Source of the DNA: Deltaproteobacteria bacterium
GTDB lineage: Bacteria > Desulfobacterota > DSM-4660 > Desulfatiglandales > Desulfatiglandaceae
Assembly: GCA_018644785.1 (NCBI GenBank)
Contig: JABGPV010000032.1
Span: 1 to 27,354 of the forward strand
Length of the DNA stretch: 27,354 bases
Direction of reading: 5' to 3'
The position numbers and the translations under genes are program-made. The notes under the pieces are model-generated. The model did no database searches, was not told where the DNA came from, and worked only from the letters and a program-made list of their open reading frames with translations. Positions 1 to 6,839 of the stretch are shown here, piece by piece (the first letter of the stretch is position 1; every line of letters starts with the position of its first letter).

Positions 1-76
1 ATTCCGGTTCTGGGCTGGCCCAACGTCGCGCACCGGGTGCAGCTGTAAGGCGTCACCTACATCCTGCTTGTTAGCC
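1..76 (-). other. Possible attC-like cassette end after the lipoprotein gene
   Basis: Read on the minus strand, the lipoprotein stop codon is followed at once by GGCTAACAAGC (an R''-like box, 70-76) and about 50 bases later by GACGTTGGGC, whose GTTGGGC (about 18-24) fits the GTTRRRY core of integron attC sites. The segment between contains GCACC-C-GGTGC, which can fold on itself. The R'' box deviates from RYYYAAC at one base and the L boxes pair poorly, so this is only a candidate. On the plus strand, bases 1-48 are an open frame ending in TAA (IPVLGWPNVAHRVQL) that could be the tail of a gene outside the window; it is not recognised. Confidence 0.22.
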
Positions 77-589
77 TTAGTCTTTGATTTGTTTGAACCT
101 GACTGAGTTGGTGAATAGGTCTTTGTTGTCCTTGTGGTTGAGGAAGGCTTGCGCCAAAGCTTCCGACGTCTTCAGATTACTACCTGCCAAATCAGTGTTT
201 AACGTCCTGATTTCAAGGATGCCATTCTTAAGCTCATAGGATACAACATGGAAAAGATCCTTGAAATCTCTCTTGGGCATGCCATCTTCGGTTCCAATGA
301 CTTGAAGCTGAACACACGATATACCCCCAACCTGAATTGGGTATCCCCGATAGTATGCTTCGTCATTCCCTCCCGGCGGGTAATGAATTAAATATTCGGT
401 ATCAGAGTACTTCAAGATCATCATTCGTTCATTAGCACCCGGCCCTTCTCTCCCGTCAGGCTGGGGCTCCCAGAGTCCGAGCACGGATAAATCAACGGCG
501 ATGGCATGCTCTTTGGTAAGAGGCGTTTCGTATTTGCATCCAGCAAGAAACAGGACAGCTGCGATCAGCAGCACTGCAACACACCTCAT
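77..589 (-). CDS. Hypothetical lipoprotein, 170 aa
   Basis: The N-terminus is a lipoprotein signal peptide: a hydrophobic stretch (residues 4-15) followed by the lipobox LAGC with Cys18 as the lipidation site. The mature part (about 152 aa) is soluble, mixed alpha/beta in composition and has no catalytic motif I recognise. It begins KYETPLTKEHAIAVD, a style seen in small exported lipoproteins of unknown function that I associate with environmental gene cassettes. The start is supported by AAAGGAG seven bases upstream of ATG. No partner gene lies nearby on the same strand, and the possible attC-like end directly downstream would make this a mobile cassette. The function is unknown; periplasm-facing localisation is inferred from the lipobox. 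Confidence 0.75.
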   Translation of the reverse strand: MRCVAVLLIAAVLFLAGCKYETPLTKEHAIAVDLSVLGLWEPQPDGREGPGANERMMILKYSDTEYLIHYPPGGNDEAYYRGYPIQVGGISCVQLQVIGTEDGMPKRDFKDLFHVVSYELKNGILEIRTLNTDLAGSNLKTSEALAQAFLNHKDNKDLFTNSVRFKQIKD

Positions 590-708
590 TTTGATATCTC
601 CTTTTCTCTTAGAGCCTGCATAATGTTATCCGTGTCAAAATCAATATGTTTACCAAAAAACCAGATGACCCGGTGCAGATATATTGAGAGTATCTGAAAT
701 TCTTTTAC

Positions 709-1011
709 ATGTCAAAACAAGAGGGCTGGCCACGAAAAAGATTCATGATAGCTCTCGATGCTCTGGTTGAAGGCGGATTGATCGACATTGCCCATTCTGG
801 GAACAGTGGGCGCAAAGGTGATAAAACCCTGTACGCAATTTCAGACAGATGGCTTCTTTTTGGTGCAGAGGACTTCATTCCCGCCAAAAGATCGAAGGAT
901 AAAAGGCAGGGGCGAGGGTTCCAAAAGGGGAATGACTATTGGAGGAAAAGTTCAATCATCGGTGTCGAAAACGACAATCCAACCGTTGTCGAAAACGACA
1001 ATATTCTATAG
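709..1011 (+). pseudogene. Winged-helix phage/plasmid replication-type protein, 5'-truncated remnant
   Basis: The frame encodes EGWPRKRFMIALDALVEGGL..., then a TLYAISDRWLLFGAEDF stretch. This is the pattern of the winged-helix domain of phage and plasmid replication or replisome-organiser proteins: a recognition helix of the form xxFxxALxxLVExGLIDI, a wing, then the YxxSDRWxxxGxxDF signature. Intact relatives have about 50-100 more N-terminal residues. Here the frame is closed by a stop only eight codons before the first ATG and that ATG lacks a Shine-Dalgarno sequence, so the gene looks truncated. The C-terminus carries the duplicated motif VENDN, encoded by two palindromic DNA repeats (963-1000). 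It could still be a short expressed DNA-binding protein. It lies about 1.1 kb from a tRNA gene, which fits a relic of an integrated element. Confidence 0.5.
963..1000 (+). repeat. Two palindromic iteron-like repeats inside the replication-gene remnant
   Basis: The 14-mer TGTCGAAAACGACA occurs at 963-976 and again at 987-1000, with starts 24 bp apart. Each is an inverted repeat (TGTCG-AAAA-CGACA). Translated, they give the duplicated VENDN motif. Perfect copies with internal symmetry inside a replication-type gene resemble origin iterons or operators embedded in the coding sequence, as the lambda origin lies inside gene O. This role is inferred. Confidence 0.6.
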
Positions 1012-1102
1012 AGTACCATGGGGTGTGGGGAAATGCCCTTTGAATAACCGGGAAAAAGGGGTAGAAATGCACGGTCGGTCAAAAATGGGGGGGGAGGCCA
1101 GG

Positions 1103-1336
1103 TTATGCCAACTTCACGCGTTCATCCTCAGCCCGTTCCCGGGCCAATGCCTCAGCAAGGGATTTCGCCTCAAATTCGGATATCTCACACGCCTGGAACT
1201 GGATCCGGACACAGCTAGCAGAGTTTTCGACTTTGCGCCATTTGGACCGGGCGGCGCCTCCCATGGAAAACAGTTCCCATGTTTCACGGTCAAACACGAA
1301 CGGGCTGTCTTCATATTCCATGAATTCAAGGGCCAT
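1103..1336 (-). CDS. Small hypothetical protein, 77 aa
   Basis: A 77-aa frame starting with ATG and preceded by AAAGG about seven bases upstream. The protein is charged and soluble (MALEFMEYEDSPFVFDRETW..., ending in a helix rich in Ala, Glu and Arg, about residues 52-77). It has no signal peptide, membrane segment or motif I can assign. The composition looks more natural than the overlapping frames on either strand, which is why it is preferred. It lies in the accessory segment between the replication-protein remnant and tRNA-Arg and may be a phage or island gene. Existence is moderately likely; function is unknown. Confidence 0.4.
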   Translation of the reverse strand: MALEFMEYEDSPFVFDRETWELFSMGGAARSKWRKVENSASCVRIQFQACEISEFEAKSLAEALARERAEDERVKLA

Positions 1337-2124
1337 GATTTACCTTTGGGAGAAAGGCCCATCGGAACGCATAGTCGTTTCAGTCCGTAAGGACCTACAA
1401 TCGGATCTTGCCGTCGATGAGCCTTTCAGGTTTTGGATCCCCGGTGAACAGCGCTTTTGCATGGCAACTGCCTACGCACAAGAGAACTCTGATCGCCATT
1501 CCAATGTGGGTGTGAAGATCCAAACTAAAAACAGGGGCAGGCAACAGGGCGTCCCGTTCTGCCACCCCAATGGGGACAAGAAGAACGCCTTCACCCCATC
1601 GAAGATACGGGGCGGATATTATCAAAAAAAACGACATTCAACAACTTTTTCTTGACAGGACTGCGGGTTTTGGCTCAAAAACAACCGGTTTACCCCTGAA
1701 AATGCGGGTTATCTCTCAAAATAGAAGCGATTGGGAACTTATTTTGATGGTTGCCACAGAAAGGGCTCTGACGGACTGCCCGTGGGCGGGTCTGATCGGC
1801 ATGAAGCGGCGACCTTGGCATGTTTCCTGAATATAATTGACAGCGGTCCTGAGTGCGACAAAAGGGACAGTTTTCGATGAAAAAAGAATTCTGAATGTCT
1901 CCCGCAAAATCCACAAAATACCCAGATTGGATTGATGAGGGTGTTTTTTCGGATATTGCGTATGGGGGTTGAAAGTTAAAAATCTTTATTGATGAAAAAG
2001 TAAAGTATGCTAAGGGGCTCGGTTTTCTAGAGTTAGAATTAATAAAAGTGTACCAGGAGTGTACCAAATGACGTTCAAAACCAAAAAAGGACTCAACCGA
2101 AAACGGCTAAGTACTTGAAATAGC
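1337..2124. other. Stretch without a convincing gene
   Basis: About 790 bases between the small hypothetical gene and tRNA-Arg. Several 60-140 codon frames exist on both strands, but none has a Shine-Dalgarno site, a recognisable motif or coherent composition. The right third (about 1840-2110) is AT-rich and ends close to the tRNA 3' end, where an integrase gene would be expected for a tRNA-integrated element. No integrase is recognisable. The segment is best read as decayed island DNA. Confidence 0.5.
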
Positions 2125-2201
2125 TGGCGCGCCTGGGATGATTCGAACACCCGACCTGCGGATTAGAAGTCCGCTGCTCTATCCAACTGAGCTACAGGCG
2201 C
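2125..2201 (-). tRNA. tRNA-Arg (anticodon TCT)
   Basis: On the minus strand the 77 nt from GCGCCTGTAGCTCAGTTGG to CCA form a full cloverleaf: acceptor arm GCGCCTG/CAGGCGC, D-arm with GCTCAGTTGGATAGAGC, an anticodon stem closing the loop CTTCTAA (anticodon TCT at 2165-2167, reading AGA), variable loop AGGTC, and T-arm GGGTGTTCGAATCATCCC, then discriminator G and encoded CCA. It decodes AGA arginine codons. tRNA-Arg genes are frequent integrase targets, and the DNA beyond its 3' end looks like a decayed island. Confidence 0.97.
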
Positions 2202-2246
2202 GAAGAAAATATTATGGCTCACTCTGTATAAAATTGTGGAAAAGGG

Positions 2247-3590
2247 TCAACTCGTTTTATTGTTGTGTCCGTTCAATACTTCCCTTAAAACAACGTTGGT
2301 TTTTTCCTCCAGCTGTCCGAAAATTTCGGCCATGGCTTTTAGGCGTATAAGGCTCTCACTTGACTTTTCTTTGTGGGGAAGACTGAAACGATGTTCATTC
2401 AGCAACTCCACCAGGCGATTCAAGCGATGTAAACTGAAAACATCGTTATCTTTGTAGAGAAGGTCAACCCACTCGGTTTTTATGGATCCGGGTAATTGAT
2501 CATACCCAGCGAGCAGGCCGGGATCTCCACCGAGATAGAGGGATTTATTCAGATCTTCAATCTCGCCATGTACCATTTTTGCCTGTTTTTCGTCAATCAT
2601 TCCCTTGCGAATAAGTGCGTGCCACTTGTCTTCGATCTTCATTTTCAACCAGCTTTTACCCTGTTCGGGCGAAGGGTGGAGTTCGAGAAACCGGTTTTGC
2701 ATCCGCATCAGGTCTGTTGTCAAATCGTTGTCTGAGACTTCTTCTATATTCAGGAGAAGTTTGTTCAGGTTTTGAATGGCGCCCCGGCGAAGATACGATT
2801 TCTCCGTTCCTTCAAGGAGCGTTTTTTCCCATTGATCCCTTAAAAACCCTAACTCCAGTTTGATCAGTGAAAAAATCAGGCCGGACTTGGTGATCACATT
2901 CCTGAGGGAATCGGCCAGTATATTGCAGGAATGAAGCCTGTCATCAGCCAGAGCTCGGGTCGCTTCAAGGGATTGCTCTTTTAACTGATACGAAAGCAGT
3001 TCTGTTCCCAGGGCCCGGGACAGCCGCTTTATGACCTTGGTTTCTGTCCCTCCGATTTTGATGGAATAGGGTTGAAAGTGAATTTTGATGACCGCAGCAA
3101 CAACGTAATCGCTGTTTTCCCAAATGGTTTCCCCCGCAAAATTCCTGGGATAAACCATCGGCTGCATTTCACCCAGGTAGAGATCCTTTTTTCGGATCAG
3201 CACCGGTTCCATGTGATGGAAGTCTTTCCAGATGCCCTCCACCTGAAGCCTGACGCTTCGGGAGTCGTTTCGTGGATCTTCAGCAGTCCAGCTGGACTGC
3301 CTTTCCACACACCAGGCCATGGCTTCCAGGGGTCGATCGGGTTCATCACGGTACGCAATCCATGGCTTCCCAGGGGGGTTGTAATCTGATACTTCAGGGA
3401 GGCCCCAAGAAATCTTCTGCCTGTTTTCATCAATAATTCCCGATGTGATCCGGGTCGTCACCATCTCGGGTAGAATGCCGATACGGTATACGGTTCCTTT
3501 AAAGGCATTGGGCAGACAGATCAAAATGCTTTCAATGATTTCTTTGCAGGCATCTTCCAGGGCTTTTTGTTCTATTTTAATGGCCAGCAA
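2247..3590 (-). CDS. Uncharacterised 447-aa cytoplasmic protein
   Basis: A long, clearly coding frame with no signal peptide, membrane segment or enzyme signature that I can name. The N-terminal half (residues 1-200) looks globular, alpha/beta ([20 protein letters not shown], later a [19 protein letters not shown] strand pair). The C-terminal half (about 205-447) is almost entirely helical and charged. A helix pair around 205-250 ([20 protein letters not shown]) is reminiscent of a histidine-kinase dimerisation helix but lacks the usual H-box, and no ATPase domain follows. The start is TTG with TTGAGGA about nine bases upstream; the next Met is 42 residues in, so TTG is preferred. It ends about 45 bases from tRNA-Arg and appears monocistronic. 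A degenerate signalling protein is one possibility; the function is unknown. Confidence 0.8.
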   Translation of the reverse strand: MLAIKIEQKALEDACKEIIESILICLPNAFKGTVYRIGILPEMVTTRITSGIIDENRQKISWGLPEVSDYNPPGKPWIAYRDEPDRPLEAMAWCVERQSSWTAEDPRNDSRSVRLQVEGIWKDFHHMEPVLIRKKDLYLGEMQPMVYPRNFAGETIWENSDYVVAAVIKIHFQPYSIKIGGTETKVIKRLSRALGTELLSYQLKEQSLEATRALADDRLHSCNILADSLRNVITKSGLIFSLIKLELGFLRDQWEKTLLEGTEKSYLRRGAIQNLNKLLLNIEEVSDNDLTTDLMRMQNRFLELHPSPEQGKSWLKMKIEDKWHALIRKGMIDEKQAKMVHGEIEDLNKSLYLGGDPGLLAGYDQLPGSIKTEWVDLLYKDNDVFSLHRLNRLVELLNEHRFSLPHKEKSSESLIRLKAMAEIFGQLEEKTNVVLREVLNGHNNKTS

Positions 3591-3614
3591 CGATCATTCC
3601 TCAACTCATCGACC

Positions 3615-3642
3615 AAGGCAATCCAACAAAGGCAATCCAACA
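3615..3642 (+). repeat. Perfect 14-bp tandem duplication
   Basis: AAGGCAATCCAACA occurs twice in direct succession (3615-3628 and 3629-3642), just upstream of the TTG start of the 447-aa gene. It could be a binding-site duplication or simple slippage; nothing else in the sequence decides between these. Confidence 0.8.
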
Positions 3643-3664
3643 CAGTGCGAAGCGGCGCTTCAGA

Positions 3665-3698
3665 GGGCGCAAACATAAGAGGAGCGCCCCGTTTTTTT
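3665..3698 (+). terminator. Hairpin plus T-run, intrinsic-terminator-like
   Basis: GGGCGC (3665-3670) pairs with GCGCCC (3684-3689) around a 13-base loop and is followed by CGTTTTTTT (T-run 3692-3698). The polarity would stop plus-strand transcription, yet no plus-strand gene ends here, so it may protect the minus-strand genes from antisense reading. A second hairpin, GAAGCG/CGCTTC (about 3649-3661), lies just before it. Confidence 0.45.
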
Positions 3699-3772
3699 GT
3701 AGATGTCGAAACACGAAATTCAACACTGTAGCGATTTTTTGAATTTTGTCAATGAATAATGAATCTCGGGTG

Positions 3773-4525
3773 TCAGGTATCCATTCCTTTTTTTCGTTTG
3801 ACAGCCTTTACCAGCTGAGGAACTATGTCTCCAGCGTTGCCTTGAAGGAATATATCCGTGACGGTATTCGTTAGGTGGGTTTTTTCTTTGTTGATTTCAA
3901 TGATCCCGGCGCCATTTTGTTTGGCGATGGAGGGAATGGTGTTGACCGGGGATACCACGGCGGAAGTGCCCACCACCAGGAGTGCGCCGGCAGAAGATGC
4001 CAGTTGAAAAGACCGGTTCATGGCTTCTTCGGGAATCGCTTCTCCAAAGAAGATGACATCCGGTTTCAGAACTTTGCCACATTCACACCGGGGAAGATCC
4101 TCGTTTTGTTTATTCGCTGCCGGGTATCTCCTGCCACACCACAGGCAGGAGAGGGTGCTGGCATTCCCGTGGTACTCAATCACATCCCTTGAACCCCCGG
4201 CCTGATGAAGGTTATCGATATTCTGGGTGATGATACAATGAAGGCAACCCATGAGCTCAAGTTCACCCATGCCTTTGTGGGCCAGGTTGGGTTCGGCACG
4301 ACTGACAACCTCGCCCATTTCCCTGAGCATTTCCCATACTTTTTGAGGATCGGCCCTGAAAGCCTCAATGGTGGCATATTCAGCCGGGTCAAACTTTGAC
4401 CACAGCCCTTCGGCACTCCTGAAATCCGGAATGCCGGATTCCACGGAAATGCCTGCACCGGTCAGGGCCAGGGTCAATTTAGCTGCAAGAATAATCTCAG
4501 CCGCTTTTTCAAAAGACTCGGTCAT
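3773..4525 (-). CDS. Sir2-family NAD-dependent protein deacylase
   Basis: A sirtuin of 250 aa, normal for the bacterial class. It would remove acyl groups from protein lysines in the cytoplasm, consuming NAD and releasing nicotinamide and O-acyl-ADP-ribose. Visible motifs are the NAD-binding GAGIS at 23-27 with PDFRS following, QNID at 101-104, catalytic His119 in EYHGN, and a zinc site Cys127/Cys130 (CLWC) with Cys147/Cys149 (CEC; tighter than the usual CxxC). A conserved FFGE segment follows (about 159-162). The start ATG has GAGG about nine bases upstream. It is the last gene of a three-gene minus-strand run with a CooT-like protein and a DUF8180-type protein; the physiological target is not evident. 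Whether it is a deacetylase or a desuccinylase is not certain. Confidence 0.93.
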   Translation of the reverse strand: MTESFEKAAEIILAAKLTLALTGAGISVESGIPDFRSAEGLWSKFDPAEYATIEAFRADPQKVWEMLREMGEVVSRAEPNLAHKGMGELELMGCLHCIITQNIDNLHQAGGSRDVIEYHGNASTLSCLWCGRRYPAANKQNEDLPRCECGKVLKPDVIFFGEAIPEEAMNRSFQLASSAGALLVVGTSAVVSPVNTIPSIAKQNGAGIIEINKEKTHLTNTVTDIFLQGNAGDIVPQLVKAVKRKKGMDT

Positions 4526-4569
4526 GATGAAAGGCCTCGCTGGTATTTTGAACGAACATCCCGTGGATT

Positions 4570-4758
4570 TCAGATGGGCTCGATGATTATTTTTCCTTCT
4601 CGGTTATCATAACGGGTCAGTTTTCCCCGGATGGTTTTTTGTTCCCCAAAGATGTTGACCATCCTGATGTCTTCACCATCCATTTCCACAAGATCGACAC
4701 TTTCCAGTATCTTTTCCTCGGTTTTGTCCCTTAACAGGTAGGCATGGGCTTCACACAT
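4570..4758 (-). CDS. CooT-family nickel-binding protein
   Basis: A 62-aa protein starting MCEAHAYLL, the N-terminal signature of the CooT family (PF10133). In CooT the second-position cysteine contributes to nickel binding at the dimer interface. The rest (EKILESVDLVEMDGEDI, then a GKLTRYDNREGKIIIEPI end) matches the family's small beta-barrel-like fold. The ATG at 4758 is preferred to the upstream in-frame GTG at 4773, because GGGGAG lies seven bases before the ATG and because family members begin at MC. It lies 44 bases upstream of the sirtuin and 59 bases downstream of a His-rich DUF8180-type gene, so the three are probably cotranscribed. No CODH or hydrogenase gene is in view, so the client enzyme is unknown. 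Confidence 0.85.
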   Translation of the reverse strand: MCEAHAYLLRDKTEEKILESVDLVEMDGEDIRMVNIFGEQKTIRGKLTRYDNREGKIIIEPI

Positions 4759-4817
4759 GATTTTTCTCCCCACTTCCTGAGATTTATAAATAGTCTCCGG
4801 GTATCATTTAGAAAAAC

Positions 4818-5015
4818 TTAAAGGTTTTTCAGTGCATCCCGCAGACAGTCGGTGGATTTTACACTTAATTCAATCATTTCCCTGATTGCTTTGGCGCTTT
4901 CGCTTTTACCTGCATCCTCCAGTTGTTCTGCAAAAAGATCGTATTCTTCGTGATGGTGGTCGTTATGGGTGATCCAGTGATCCAGCCTGATTTTCGCTTT
5001 TTCAACGAAGTCCAT
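4818..5015 (-). CDS. Small His-rich helical protein (DUF8180-like)
   Basis: 65 aa, predicted as two amphipathic helices: residues 2-32 with the metal-type cluster HNDHHHEE (17-24) and residues 36-64 (KSESAKAIREMIELSVKS...). I recognise the pattern as a small family found beside CooT-like genes in anaerobes, which I associate with DUF8180; the name is from memory. The histidine and acidic cluster suggests nickel or other metal binding, which is inferred. GGGAGAG lies six bases before the ATG. It is the first gene of the run DUF8180-CooT-Sir2. Confidence 0.75.
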   Translation of the reverse strand: MDFVEKAKIRLDHWITHNDHHHEEYDLFAEQLEDAGKSESAKAIREMIELSVKSTDCLRDALKNL

Positions 5016-5194
5016 ATTTTCTCTCCCTGTAATTACTTAAAGTTACTTGGTAAGTCTCTTTTGCTGCTAGAAGCTGATATGATTCTAATACTGAAAGGTT
5101 AAGCAATGCCGTTGGTGATGTCAACCAGGGTTTGAAATTTCGTCAACGGTTGCCGGTTTGGTTTTTTGAAAGTGCTGGAGATGGAACAAAAATA

Positions 5195-5224
5195 TTGACT
5201 GTAAAGGTTCCATGAGGTTAGTAT
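5195..5224 (+). promoter_or_regulatory. Possible sigma70 promoter of the response regulator
   Basis: TTGACT (5195-5200) and TAGTAT (5219-5224) are separated by 18 bases, about 40 bases upstream of the response-regulator ATG. The -35 is strong (5/6) and the -10 moderate (4/6). Position and orientation fit. Confidence 0.4.
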
Positions 5225-5262
5225 CACCCCAATTCCGATACCATGAGAAAGGGGGGCTGTGC

Positions 5263-5781
5263 ATGGAAGAGATTCTTAAGGGAAAAAGGGTTCTGATTGT
5301 TGACGATGAACCAGACATATTAGAAACTTTGGTGGAAATACTGGACATGTGCTTCATTGATACGGCGCCAAATTTTGAAACAGCTCAGAAGTTCTTGGAT
5401 AGAAACCAGTACGATCTGGCCATTTTGGATATCATGGGGGTTAACGGATACGAGCTCCTTAAAATGACAAATGAAAAGGGGATCCCCGCATTGATGCTCA
5501 CGGCCCATGCGGTAAATCCGGAAAACCTGGTGAAATCCATAACCGGTGGCGCCCGAAGTTATGTGCCCAAAGATAAGATCTCCGAAATTGAAACCTATGT
5601 GGCGGATGTCCTGCGGACGGTCCAAGGGGGTTCGGATAAACCGGCGGACTGGTTTGGGAAACTTGAACCATTCTTTGATCGGAAATTCGGAAAGGGCTGG
5701 AAAGATAAACACGAAGAATTCTGGAAGGAGTTTGACAATAAATATAGACCCACCCAAAGTGAGTTGAAAGATATGATGTGA
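5263..5781 (+). CDS. Response regulator, receiver domain with C-terminal helical extension
   Basis: A 172-aa protein that receives phosphate from a histidine kinase. The CheY-like receiver occupies about 8-120: acidic pair Asp14/Asp15, phosphoacceptor Asp56 in LAILDI, Thr80 in MLTAH, and Lys103 in VPKDK. The remaining 50 residues (WFGKLEPFFDRKFGKGWKDKHEEFWKEFDNKY) are a charged, aromatic extension without a DNA-binding helix-turn-helix, so output is probably by protein-protein contact. ATG at 5263 is chosen because AGGGGGG sits seven bases upstream; the frame is open for 17 codons before it. It is convergent with the histidine kinase at 5800, 18 bases away, the likely partner. Confidence 0.9.
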   Translation: MEEILKGKRVLIVDDEPDILETLVEILDMCFIDTAPNFETAQKFLDRNQYDLAILDIMGVNGYELLKMTNEKGIPALMLTAHAVNPENLVKSITGGARSYVPKDKISEIETYVADVLRTVQGGSDKPADWFGKLEPFFDRKFGKGWKDKHEEFWKEFDNKYRPTQSELKDMM

Positions 5782-5799
5782 AAGGACGGAAAAAATCCT

Positions 5800-6699
5800 T
5801 TATGTGTCGGTCTTGAGGGGTATTTTGACGAGAAATTTCGCTCCCTGCCCCTCATCACTGTCCAGTAGCATTTCACCCCCCAGATCTTCCACCAGAACCA
5901 TCACGCCGGCCAGGCCCAGTCCGTGACCTCTAACGCTGCAGGTGCTGGTCGCGTCCAACTGGAAATAACAATCAAAAATCTTTTTGTGGTAGGAAGCGGG
6001 AATTCCTGCACCATCGTCTTGTACCGAAAAAACGACAAAACCTTCTTTGCAGTCAACGCTTAGTTCAACACGGCTTTTTCGATATTTTAATGCATTGCTC
6101 AGAAGGTTTCTCAAAATCTGTTTGATTTTCGTCTCATCCTGGCGGATTTTCTGTCCCCACAGTGTTTCATCAATAGAAAGAATGACGTCCTTTTCTTCCA
6201 GTGTTTTTTTTAAATGCATCAGGTTTTCACATTTCTTGAGCTTTTCGGACATGACCGTATCGGTCAGATCCAAAATTTCCACGAGGGTTTCTTCAATTAA
6301 ATCGGCCAATGGGAAATTAGAGAAGAACACAATGCCTTCCTCTGATTTTCCCAATTCAAGTGCATCGCCAACCAGAGCCTTGAGGACTTTCGTGTTTCGA
6401 AGCGCGCGCTTGAAAACACGTTCCTGTTTTTCTGTAATGGGCCCATATTTTTCCTGCCGGTTCATCATGGAAGTCAGGCCTGCCTCAATCACGGCAAGCG
6501 GGACCTTCAGATCATGAATCAGAAGATCAATTTTTATTCTTTCCCGTCGCATGTGCGGAGTTCCTTTTTTCTCTTGTCCCCGGGTAGCAGGCATGTTCGC
6601 GGTCGCAGACACACCCGTTGTGGTATTTTTTTTCGGCGTGATTTTTGACCCATTCATTTTAACTTTCTTCATTTTATCAATTCTCTTAAAAAAAAGCAA
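5800..6699 (-). CDS. Soluble sensor histidine kinase
   Basis: 299 aa. After a basic, disordered N-terminus (1-50) comes the HisKA dimerisation domain with the H-box LLIHDLKVPLAV (phosphorylated His62), then the HATPase_c domain: N-box LRNLLSNALKY (Asn202), G1 DDGAGIP (228-234), and G2 GHGLGLA (259-265). There is no membrane segment or recognised sensor domain, so it is cytoplasmic and may take its input from a partner. The start is TTG: AAAAGGAGG lies eight bases before it, whereas the in-frame ATG nine codons later has no good site. It probably phosphorylates the convergent response regulator, an inference from adjacency. The next plus-strand gene is divergent. Confidence 0.92.
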   Translation of the reverse strand: MLFFKRIDKMKKVKMNGSKITPKKNTTTGVSATANMPATRGQEKKGTPHMRRERIKIDLLIHDLKVPLAVIEAGLTSMMNRQEKYGPITEKQERVFKRALRNTKVLKALVGDALELGKSEEGIVFFSNFPLADLIEETLVEILDLTDTVMSEKLKKCENLMHLKKTLEEKDVILSIDETLWGQKIRQDETKIKQILRNLLSNALKYRKSRVELSVDCKEGFVVFSVQDDGAGIPASYHKKIFDCYFQLDATSTCSVRGHGLGLAGVMVLVEDLGGEMLLDSDEGQGAKFLVKIPLKTDT

Positions 6700-6839
6700 C
6701 TGGAAGGCCTCCTTTTAGAAAAGGAAAGGGAGAACATTTTTTCGCGCTTGCTGCAAACATGATTTACTGTTATGTAGTGCCTGAAATAAATTTTTGTCAA
6801 TGCAACATCATGTTAATGGGTTGCCTAAAGAGGCCAAAG

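Noticed and set aside
788..1390. A 200-codon plus-strand frame across the replication remnant and the small minus-strand gene
   Set aside because: It overlaps a motif-bearing frame, has no Shine-Dalgarno site and reads as low-complexity shadow.
1395..1637. 80-aa minus-strand frame (MSFFLIISAPYLRWGEGVLL...)
   Set aside because: No ribosome binding site and no motif; two other frames here look equally natural.
1690..2067. 125-aa minus-strand frame beside the tRNA, considered as an integrase start
   Set aside because: No tyrosine-recombinase motif; the residue pattern looks non-coding.
5781..5801. AAAGGA...TCCTTT between the convergent two-component genes as terminator
   Set aside because: The stem is six A/T-rich pairs without a T-run, too weak to call.
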